A stretch of 19,219 bases of DNA from JBBTCX01 sp038043045. Lineage in GTDB: Bacteria > Planctomycetota > Phycisphaerae > UBA1845. The position numbers were made by a program, and so were the translations under genes. Every line of letters begins with the position of its first letter. Positions within the stretch are counted from its first letter, which is position 1. Shown one piece after another: positions 8,577 to 14,522 of this stretch. The stretch lies in contig JBBTCX010000296.1 in NCBI GenBank assembly GCA_038043045.1, positions 1 to 19,219 of the forward strand, given 5' to 3'. The notes beneath the pieces are model-generated. The model was given only the letters and a program-made list of their open reading frames with translations, did not search any database and was not told the origin of the DNA.

Positions 8577-8616
8577 CCGTATTCTGGACGTGTGTTCTTT
8601 GTTATATTGAATACGG
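8577..8616 (+). promoter_or_regulatory. Inverted-repeat operator over the toxin-antitoxin promoter
   Basis: Perfect 8-bp arms CCGTATTC (8577-8584) and GAATACGG (8609-8616) flank 24 bases that contain a -10-like TATATT at 8603-8608. A weak -35 (TTCTGG, 8582-8587) overlaps the left arm. The arm centres are 32 bp apart, about three helical turns. The right arm ends about 11 bases before the antitoxin ATG, and its last bases begin the ribosome site (CGGAG). This arrangement suits autoregulation by the antitoxin or by the toxin-antitoxin complex. Confidence 0.5.
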
Positions 8617-8627
8617 AGTAATGAAAC

Positions 8628-8870
8628 ATGACTCAACAGACCACCACGATCGAGCTTGACGCCGGGACCGCCAAAGCTCTTGCTGACCACGCCGCGGTTC
8701 TCGGGGTGTCCATCCAGGATTATCTCAAAATGTACTTCACGAGCCGCAACGATCTGATTTCGGTTGACGAGGCGGACCAGTGGCTCGACGAGTTGGTAAA
8801 GGACTTACCCAATCTTCCGCCGTTGCCGCGTGACTTTTCGACGAAAGACATCTATTCGGACCACGATTGA
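8628..8870 (+). CDS. VapB-type antitoxin (ribbon-helix-helix-like)
   Basis: An 80-residue protein just upstream of a PIN toxin. The N-terminal half (TTIELDAGTAKALADHAAVLG, then SIQDYL) looks like a short beta strand followed by two helices, as in ribbon-helix-helix DNA-binding antitoxins. The C-terminal tail is acidic and Pro-rich (LPNLPPLPRDFSTKD), as expected of a segment that wraps the toxin. It starts at ATG 8628 with GGAG about 10 bases upstream. Its stop TGA shares one base with the toxin ATG (TGATG), so translation is coupled and antitoxin is made first. It likely represses its own promoter through the inverted repeat at 8577-8616. The exact antitoxin family was not identified with certainty; the call rests mainly on position and architecture. 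Confidence 0.75.
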   Translation: MTQQTTTIELDAGTAKALADHAAVLGVSIQDYLKMYFTSRNDLISVDEADQWLDELVKDLPNLPPLPRDFSTKDIYSDHD

Positions 8871-9337
8871 TGTCGGCGTTTATCGACACCGGAATATTGT
8901 TACGAGCGGTCCATCACGCGGATCCGTTTTATCCTGAAGTCCGCGCCGCGGTTCGACAACTCATCAGCACCAGGATACCCATATTTACCGGTCTTCAGCA
9001 TTTTGCCGAATTCTGGAACGTATGCACTCGTCCGCCCAGTCAACGCGGAGGTTTCAACCTTTCCATCGAGGAGACGGAACGGCGACTTCGACGAATCGAG
9101 AGAGGTGTGAGACTGCTGACGGACACTCCGTTGACGCCGGAAATATGGAAGAGCCTCGTCCATAAACATGCTGTTAGAGGCGTCCAGGTCCACGACGCGC
9201 GAACCGTCGCTTTAATGCTCACGCATTCCCTGACCGAACTCGTGACCCTGAATAAAGCCGATTTCATTCGCTATAGATCGGACGGCATCACTCCGATCAC
9301 TCCCGCTGAACTTCTCGCATCGCCCTCGGCACTATGA
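8870..9337 (+). CDS. PIN-domain ribonuclease toxin (VapC-like)
   Basis: A 155-residue PIN-domain protein, probably an RNase toxin of a type II toxin-antitoxin pair. The acidic metal site appears complete: Asp6 in FIDTGILL, Glu47 in FAEFWN, Asp109 in VHDARTVALM, and the C-terminal TLNKADFIRY block (Asn128, Asp131), typical of VapC-like PIN proteins. A TTG at 8867 is also open, but ATG 8870 overlaps the antitoxin stop by one base and gives the expected short N-terminus before Asp6. PIN toxins usually cleave tRNA or rRNA in the cytoplasm; the target here is unknown. A MITE inserted shortly after the stop, so the pair sits in a region that takes up mobile DNA. Confidence 0.85.
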   Translation: MSAFIDTGILLRAVHHADPFYPEVRAAVRQLISTRIPIFTGLQHFAEFWNVCTRPPSQRGGFNLSIEETERRLRRIERGVRLLTDTPLTPEIWKSLVHKHAVRGVQVHDARTVALMLTHSLTELVTLNKADFIRYRSDGITPITPAELLASPSAL

Positions 9338-9353
9338 TCCTTGTTGCTACCCT

Positions 9354-9526
9354 ACCTTGGAACCAGGGCAATCGCATTAAAAATTTGACAGCGTTTTCAG
9401 CCCGGAAAACAGGGATTGCACAATCGTGACTTCGAACTCTGCGCATCGACGATCCAAAATTATCCGTGTTTCTGACCAATGGGAAGGGTTTGCAAAATTT
9501 AAATGCGATTGCCCTGACCTTGGAAC
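9354..9526. repeat. 10-bp target-site duplication around the MITE
   Basis: ACCTTGGAAC occurs at 9354-9363 and again at 9517-9526, immediately outside the two terminal inverted repeats. The copies are identical, as expected if one 10-bp target was duplicated on insertion. Confidence 0.85.
9364..9516. mobile_element. MITE-like non-autonomous element, 153 bp
   Basis: Terminal inverted repeats begin CAGGGCAATCGCATT at 9364-9378 and end with its exact reverse complement at 9502-9516. The similarity extends inward to about 24 bp with 2 mismatches (9364-9387 against 9493-9516). The element is flanked by identical 10-bp direct repeats. The interior of about 105 bp has no credible gene. A 10-bp target duplication and ends starting with CAGGG would fit mobilisation by an ISAs1- or IS4-type DDE transposase; that family assignment is from memory and is the weaker part of the call. 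No transposase is present in the window, so it would depend on one elsewhere in the genome. Confidence 0.82.
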
Positions 9527-9630
9527 GAGGTGAACCGCCCGGATGCTCTACGGCGCATGCACCTTAATCCGATTGGTGCTTACGCCCGAAATCGTTACCA
9601 TTTCCGTTTGTGGTAAAACGAAAAAAGAAG
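9527..9630. other. Unassigned stretch after the MITE
   Basis: Between the right target duplication and the preferred DUF4145 start. A short open stretch across the old insertion site reads ...RRMHLNPIGAYARNRYHFRLW before a stop at about 9613-9615. It could be the tail of a decayed gene but was not recognised. No promoter or terminator stands out. Confidence 0.25.
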
Positions 9631-10368
9631 ATGCCTAAGGCAAAAAAGATGACCACCGTAGTTTCTACTCCGATATCTGTTGCTTCGGGCGTTTTGCCCA
9701 CAAGTGCGCCAACAAAAACAGTCAAGGCCCATTGCAACCGCTGCCTCGGTGAGAAGCACCATTTCGTCTTGGCCGCCAAAAAGCAAGAGCAGGTAGAGCT
9801 GGAACCTGATGGATTCCCGTCCTATTGGGAAAACACTGTCTATGAAATGCTGGAATGCTGTGGTTGCGACAACATCATACTACGATCCACTTTCAAATGG
9901 GTTGGCGGCGACCCTGGTGAGGCGACCGTTACCTATTTTCCGCCTGCCGTTACCCGTCCCAAACCTGCATGGCTGACTGATTATTCATCTAAGCCCGGAC
10001 ACGATCTGCTCAGAGAGATATACGCCGCTCTTCACAACGGTAGCAACCGTTTGGCCATTATGGGGGCGCGCACGATTATCGACATGGTGATGCTCAACAA
10101 GATCGGCGACCAAGGAACGTTTGCCGAAAAGCTCGAAAAAATGGAGCAAGCGGGCTATATCAGCAAAACAAACCGCACTTACTTGGAGGCTGCGATCGAA
10201 GCAGGCCATGCCGCAGCGCATCGGGGACACCGCCACGACGACAAAGACGTGAATCACGTCATGGATATTGTCGAAAATCTTGTTCAAGCAGTCTATGTTC
10301 TGGAATCCAATGCAGACACTCTTCGAAGGAATACGCCACCCCGACCTCCCAAATCGCCCATTGCTTGA
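9631..10368 (+). CDS. DUF4145 domain protein with N-terminal zinc ribbon
   Basis: About 245 residues. The N-terminus is Lys-rich, followed by a zinc-ribbon-like pair of Cys motifs (HCNRC and ECCGC). The rest matches DUF4145: a helical domain with LLREIYAALHNGSNRLAIMGART, then FAEKLEKMEQAGYIS and AAIEAGHAAAHRGH. The function of DUF4145 is not established; such domains recur in restriction and other defence loci, either fused to nucleases or alone. No nuclease motif is seen here. The start is uncertain: GTG 9610, ATG 9631 and ATG 9649 are all open. ATG 9631 is preceded by AAGAAG, and ATG 9649 by AAGG at about 8 bases. The base composition looks lower in GC than the lipid genes, in keeping with acquired DNA. 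It is the last gene of the accessory stretch. Confidence 0.8.
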   Translation: MPKAKKMTTVVSTPISVASGVLPTSAPTKTVKAHCNRCLGEKHHFVLAAKKQEQVELEPDGFPSYWENTVYEMLECCGCDNIILRSTFKWVGGDPGEATVTYFPPAVTRPKPAWLTDYSSKPGHDLLREIYAALHNGSNRLAIMGARTIIDMVMLNKIGDQGTFAEKLEKMEQAGYISKTNRTYLEAAIEAGHAAAHRGHRHDDKDVNHVMDIVENLVQAVYVLESNADTLRRNTPPRPPKSPIA

Positions 10369-10487
10369 GGCATCGCCGGAGCAGCAAATACAAACTAATC
10401 ACCAAGTTTGAATCGTGGCCGGGTTTAAAGTTTTGCTCCAAACTGCCATACAGGTTAAAAATATCCCCGGCACAAGGAAGCTGGATC

Positions 10488-12077
10488 ATGGGCAAGCACA
10501 ACACCAACGGCAACATCCACGTCGTCACTCGTGACGACCCGCCGTTTTTTTTTAATCGGGGGGAGGGGTATGAGCGGCATCAGTTGCCGGTGGGGACGGA
10601 GGTGATTTATCCCAATCCGCCGCTGGAGCCGTTGCCGGATCGGCGGGCGGCGATTGAGCAGGCGGTGGATCATCCGCTGTGGTGTGATCCGCTTGCGGCG
10701 CAGCTTCGCCCCGGGATGAAAGTCACCATCGCCTTCGACGATGTGTCGCTGCCGCTACCGCCGATGGCCCGACCCGACGTTCGCCAGACAGTGATGGAGG
10801 TCGTCCTCGAACGACTCGATCGCGCCGGCGTCAGCGACATCGAACTCATCTGTGCCATCTGCTTGCACCGCCGCATCACACCAGCCGAAATGAAACACAT
10901 GGTAGGCCCCGAAATCTTCCGCCGCTTCTTTCCCAAACGCCTCTACAACCACGACGCCGAAGACCCCGAAGGCAACACCGTCCTCGGCACCACCCCCCAC
11001 GGCGAAGTTGTCGAACTCAACCGCCGCGCCGTCGAATCGGATTTGCTGATCTACGTCAACATCAACCTCGTCACCATGGACGGCGGCCACAAATCCGTCC
11101 CCGTTGGGTTGGCCACCTACCGCTGCGTCAAACATCACCACAACGCCAACATGCTCCTCCACGACTCCAGCTACATGGACCCGCCCAACAGCGATTTTCA
11201 CCGTTCTTGCGAACGAATGGGCGAGATTACCGCGAAAAAAATCAACATCTTCACCATCGAAACCACCCTCAACGGCAACCTCTTCCACAATCTTCTCGGC
11301 TTCATGAAAGCCCGCGAGCACGCTTGGAAACTACATGACCGCATCGCCTATCACGGCTCACGATTGGGTTTGAAACTTTTGCCCGGATCGTTACGCCGAA
11401 AAGTCTACCAAGCCCTACCGGCCCCCTACGGAATGACCGGCGTCAACGCCGGAAAAACCGAACTGGTTCACCGCGCCACGCTCGACAGTGTCGACCATCA
11501 ACAACAGGTCGAACTCACCGGCCAAGCCGACATCGTCCTGATCGGCCTGCCGTCCATCGGCCCCTATAACGTCCATTCGATCCTCAACCCCATCCTCGTA
11601 TATTGCCTCTCCGTCGGATATTTTTTCAACTTCTATCGCGGCAAACCCTACATCCGTCGCGGCGGCGTGATGATCATCGACCACCCGGTCGAAAACCAAT
11701 TCCACGAAATTCATCACCCTTCCTACTACGACTTCTTCGAGGATTTACTTCCGCAAACGCGCGACCCCAGGGAACTGGAACGTCGCTTCGAAAAATCCTA
11801 CGCCGAAAATTCCTGGTATCGTCACCTATACCGAAACTCTTACGCCTACCACGGCGTCCATCCGTTTTACATGTGGTATTGGGGCGCTCACGGAATGGCC
11901 CACATGGGCAAGGTGATCGTGATCAATCCCCAAAGCGAACTGGCGGCGAGGCGGATTGGTTTTGACGTTGCGGCGTCGATGGATGCCGCGATTTCGATGG
12001 CCAAGGATGTCGTGGGGCAAAACCCGCGCATCGCTTATTTGCATTGCCCGCCGATCGCCATGTGCGCGGTAAAGTGA
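10488..12077 (+). CDS. LarA-type / DUF2088 protein (lactate racemase superfamily)
   Basis: A 529-residue homologue of the nickel-pincer lactate racemase family. Family landmarks are IAFDD near residue 85, LHRRITPAEMKHMVG (His127, matching the LarA LHRP motif), and GGHKSVPVG followed by KHHHNANML. Lys202 would tether the pincer cofactor, and His218 sits 16 residues later, the same spacing as LarA Lys184 and His200. The second LarA catalytic His, 10 residues before the Lys, is not present (Ile/Asn there), so simple lactate racemisation is doubtful. The protein is longer than LarA (about 420 residues), with an aromatic-rich C-terminal region. ATG 10488 is chosen for AAGGAAG about 7 bases upstream; the frame is open from 10365. 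A T9 run (10545-10553) lies in the coding region. A lipid kinase follows 9 bases later. Substrate unknown. Confidence 0.82.
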   Translation: MGKHNTNGNIHVVTRDDPPFFFNRGEGYERHQLPVGTEVIYPNPPLEPLPDRRAAIEQAVDHPLWCDPLAAQLRPGMKVTIAFDDVSLPLPPMARPDVRQTVMEVVLERLDRAGVSDIELICAICLHRRITPAEMKHMVGPEIFRRFFPKRLYNHDAEDPEGNTVLGTTPHGEVVELNRRAVESDLLIYVNINLVTMDGGHKSVPVGLATYRCVKHHHNANMLLHDSSYMDPPNSDFHRSCERMGEITAKKINIFTIETTLNGNLFHNLLGFMKAREHAWKLHDRIAYHGSRLGLKLLPGSLRRKVYQALPAPYGMTGVNAGKTELVHRATLDSVDHQQQVELTGQADIVLIGLPSIGPYNVHSILNPILVYCLSVGYFFNFYRGKPYIRRGGVMIIDHPVENQFHEIHHPSYYDFFEDLLPQTRDPRELERRFEKSYAENSWYRHLYRNSYAYHGVHPFYMWYWGAHGMAHMGKVIVINPQSELAARRIGFDVAASMDAAISMAKDVVGQNPRIAYLHCPPIAMCAVK

Positions 12078-12086
12078 CGCCGCAGG

Positions 12087-13004
12087 ATGGATGCGCGCCC
12101 GCACATTCTTATCATCGTCAATCCGAAATCCGGACGCGGAAAAGCCGAACAGAAGTCAAAGCGTTTAGCCGAGATTCTTCAGCAACGAGGCCGGCAAGTT
12201 CGCATCGAGCCCACCCGCGGGCGCGGAGATGCTGAGCGCATTGCGTTTGCGGCGATCGAGTCTGATCGAGAAAGACCGACCTGCATCGTCGCCTGCGGCG
12301 GCGACGGCATCATCTCCGAAATCGCCCATGTTCTTGCAACCGCGCGATCATCACTCGGCGATCAATGCCCTACGATGGCACTCGCGCCGGCCGGTCGATG
12401 CAACGATTTCGCCAAAGCCCTACGAGTTCCCCAAAAACGCGATGTCATCGCTTCGCTCATCACCAACGGCGTTGCGAAACCGATCGACCTTGGCTGGGTC
12501 AATGGCCGCCATTTCTGCACCGTTGCCGCATTCGGCATCGACGCGGCGATTACTCGTTACGTCGACACCACACCGATGCCACTGCGCGGCACTCCCGCAT
12601 ACCTTGTGGCTACTCTAAGAGTGCTCAAGGTTTTTGCTCCTCCCACCATCACCATCGAAGGACCCTTCGGCCGCATGGAACGCCAAATCCTTGTGGCTTC
12701 CGTAGCGAACACTCCAACCTACGGCGGCGCAATCCCCATCGCTCCGCAAGCCGATGCCACCGACGGTCAGTTGGATATCTGCCTTATTGACCCGGTCAGC
12801 AAGTTTCGAATTCTCACGCTTCTTCCGCGCATCCTTCTTGGGCGACACTCGCACCAACCCGAAGTTCTTTTCTTGCGTACCTCCAAACTCACGCTTGAAA
12901 GCAGCCGTCCGTTGGAAATCTGGTCCGACGGGGAGCCGATCTCCTCAACTCCCGCGACCATCCAAGTCGTTCCCGCAGCCCTGCGAGTCATGCTTCCCAA
13001 CTAG
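12087..13004 (+). CDS. Diacylglycerol kinase-family lipid kinase (YegS/BmrU-like)
   Basis: A 305-residue member of the DAGK catalytic family, which transfers phosphate from ATP to diacylglycerol or related lipid alcohols at the inner membrane face. It begins with IIVNPKSGRGKA (residues 9-20), the usual nucleotide-fold start. The phosphate-binding loop is ACGGDGIISEIA (GGDG 71-74, with Ile where Thr is common). APAGRCNDFAKAL (100-112) replaces the more usual P-x-GTANDFA, so Arg-Cys stands where Gly/Thr-Ala is typical. The C-terminal beta domain (YGGAIPIAPQADATDGQLDI) is intact. ATG 12087 is 9 bases after the DUF2088 stop, so the two genes are probably one transcript. Given the acyltransferases and reductase upstream, I infer it phosphorylates a glycerolipid or ether-lipid intermediate; the substrate is not shown by sequence. 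Confidence 0.88.
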   Translation: MDARPHILIIVNPKSGRGKAEQKSKRLAEILQQRGRQVRIEPTRGRGDAERIAFAAIESDRERPTCIVACGGDGIISEIAHVLATARSSLGDQCPTMALAPAGRCNDFAKALRVPQKRDVIASLITNGVAKPIDLGWVNGRHFCTVAAFGIDAAITRYVDTTPMPLRGTPAYLVATLRVLKVFAPPTITIEGPFGRMERQILVASVANTPTYGGAIPIAPQADATDGQLDICLIDPVSKFRILTLLPRILLGRHSHQPEVLFLRTSKLTLESSRPLEIWSDGEPISSTPATIQVVPAALRVMLPN

Positions 13005-13117
13005 GTTGAAACGCAAGAGCGAGGCGCGCTGCGAATTCCATCCAGGCCTACCGGGAGCCCGCGCGACCCCGTATGCGAAGAGTAGCCCTCGTAGACGATT
13101 TGTTAGAGCGCCTCATT

Positions 13118-14083
13118 TTAGCGGAATCGTCGCACACTGTTACGAACACAGTCCCACAGGAACCACGGGGGGAATGTGGTTGGGCGGCGAAGTAAGATTT
13201 CGCGGGTCCGACCTAACGCCACGCCGAAAATAGCCATCAGGTCGGCGAGTGCGGCGTGGAATAGGCCTTGTTGCTTGAGGAAGTAGCGGCGCCGAGAATC
13301 GAACCAGTAGACGGGTTTGCGTCGGGGTCGTTGGTGACGAATGGTGACACCGGAGCTATGGCCGACCAAGTGCACGATGCGACTTTGAGGGACGTGCCAG
13401 CAGAGCCAGCCGGCTTTGCGCGCGCGGTGGATGAAGTCGGTCTCTTCGTAATAAAGGAAAAAATTTTCATCGAACAGACCGATCTGATCGAAGATTTGGG
13501 CGCGAACGAGCATAAACGCCCCGGAAACCCAATCGATGGGGTGAGGCTCGTTAGAAAACGGGACTCTGCAAATCTTGTTCTTGAGCACGCGGTCCACAAA
13601 ACCCAACTTGGCATTGGCGGCGAATTCGTTCCACGCATTCGGAAACCGGAAGCAACAATACTGTGGCGTGGTGTCCGGGTCTTCGCTTCTGCCCCCGGCG
13701 ATTCCGACGTCGGGATGGCTTTGCAGAAAATCAACGAGCAATCGAAGCGCTCCGGGCCGAACCACGGTATCGGGATTGAGGAGCAAAACGAAGTCGGGAG
13801 TTGATCCATTCGGGCCCTTCCATCCATGACGAATTCCGAGGTTATTTCCTGCGGCAAAACCGCCGTTTTTTTCGGCGGTTATGAGAGTGGCCCAGTTGTT
13901 CCAAGTGTTGGTGGTTATCGCTTGTAGGATGGTTTCGGCGGAACCGTCTTGGGAATCGTTATCGACAACAACGACCCGACTGTTCGAAAGCCCCGCCACT
14001 TCGCCCTCAAGGGACGATAAGCAATCGATGGTCAGATCGCCGACCTTATAATTCACGATGATGATGAGGACCATGTCGGTCAT
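13118..14083 (-). CDS. Glycosyltransferase family 2 (rhamnosyltransferase-like)
   Basis: A 321-residue GT-A fold glycosyltransferase, probably adding a sugar to a cell-surface glycan at the cytoplasmic face of the membrane. Motifs in order: LIIIVNYKVGD at the N-terminus, VVVVDNDSQDGS (Asp41, Asp43) for nucleotide-sugar binding, LLLNPDTVV as the DxD-like metal site, WVSGAFMLVR, and FFLYYEETDFIHRARKAGW carrying the likely catalytic Glu/Asp. This set is typical of WbbL-type rhamnosyltransferases, but donor and acceptor are not determined. ATG 14083 has AAAGAG just upstream; a TTG at 14104 is also open. No other glycan genes are next to it. It converges with the lipid kinase, with 113 bases between the stops and no clear terminator. 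It is transcribed away from the large surface protein, so the two may share a regulatory region, though a functional link is speculative. Confidence 0.9.
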   Translation of the reverse strand: MTDMVLIIIVNYKVGDLTIDCLSSLEGEVAGLSNSRVVVVDNDSQDGSAETILQAITTNTWNNWATLITAEKNGGFAAGNNLGIRHGWKGPNGSTPDFVLLLNPDTVVRPGALRLLVDFLQSHPDVGIAGGRSEDPDTTPQYCCFRFPNAWNEFAANAKLGFVDRVLKNKICRVPFSNEPHPIDWVSGAFMLVRAQIFDQIGLFDENFFLYYEETDFIHRARKAGWLCWHVPQSRIVHLVGHSSGVTIRHQRPRRKPVYWFDSRRRYFLKQQGLFHAALADLMAIFGVALGRTREILLRRPTTFPPWFLWDCVRNSVRRFR

Positions 14084-14162
14084 GGGCTCTTTAGACTGTC
14101 TCAAAAAGGCGCGCTTCGTTTTGTATCGCTGAAGTACTCACAACATAATTCATCGGAATCTG

Positions 14163-14189
14163 TTGACTACTTCAATGGGCCGATATAAG
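14163..14189 (+). promoter_or_regulatory. Possible promoter for the surface-protein gene
   Basis: TTGACT at 14163-14168 and TATAAG at 14184-14189 with a 15-base spacer, slightly short for a sigma70 promoter. It would give a leader of more than 320 bases that contains the structured element at 14271-14341. An inverted repeat TGAAGTA (14130-14136) / TACTTCA (14168-14174) overlaps the -35 box and may be an operator for the divergent region. Confidence 0.35.
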
Positions 14190-14270
14190 CTACGTTGGCT
14201 GCTCTGTAAACCGAGTCTTAATTATAGGGGAAGACGGAGGTTTAACGGGGAGTAGTTTGCGGAGACTAGT

Positions 14271-14341
14271 GCAAGCCGATAACCTGAGCGACTGAAAAGA
14301 CACATACGTTCTGATGGGTGCCCGCCCATTTTTCGGCTTGC
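14271..14341 (+). promoter_or_regulatory. Candidate structured 5'-leader element
   Basis: A perfect 9-bp outer stem, GCAAGCCGA (14271-14279) with TCGGCTTGC (14333-14341), encloses an inner hairpin ATGGG (14314-14318) / CCCAT (14325-14329) with loop TGCCCG. A further hairpin GTCTT/AAGAC lies upstream near 14215-14235. It sits in the 439-base gene-free region between the glycosyltransferase and the surface protein. It matched no riboswitch class I know, and no U-tract follows, so it is not a standard terminator. Confidence 0.4.
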
Positions 14342-14522
14342 CAGCCTCGTTCTTATTTACAACATAGTTGGTCGTAGAGAAGCGATGTCTCGAAATCGCA
14401 CAGAATTGGCTTGCATTGATATCGTTCTAATTGGAAGTTTGGGTAAGACGGCTTGGTCCTTATTATTAAGACCCAACCGGCTTGAGCAGGGGAGTAGGGG
14501 AAGTTCTTGGGGGGGGAAGTTT

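Noticed and set aside
9610..10368. DUF4145 gene as part of a restriction or defence system
   Set aside because: The family is often found near such systems, but no nuclease, methyltransferase or helicase gene is present here; the neighbouring toxin-antitoxin pair alone does not make a defence locus.
13005..13117. Terminator between the convergent kinase and glycosyltransferase genes
   Set aside because: GAGGCGC (13021-13027) pairs with GCGCCTC (13108-13114) only across an 80-base loop and there is no U-tract; a 7-bp pair near 13094/13125 lies partly inside coding sequence.
13268..13804. 178-residue plus-strand frame opposite the glycosyltransferase
   Set aside because: Shadow of the GT2 gene, whose motifs are complete on the minus strand.
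14385..14522. Surface protein starting at ATG 14385
   Set aside because: It would place 46 residues before a clear signal peptide and ignore the strong ribosome site before ATG 14523.
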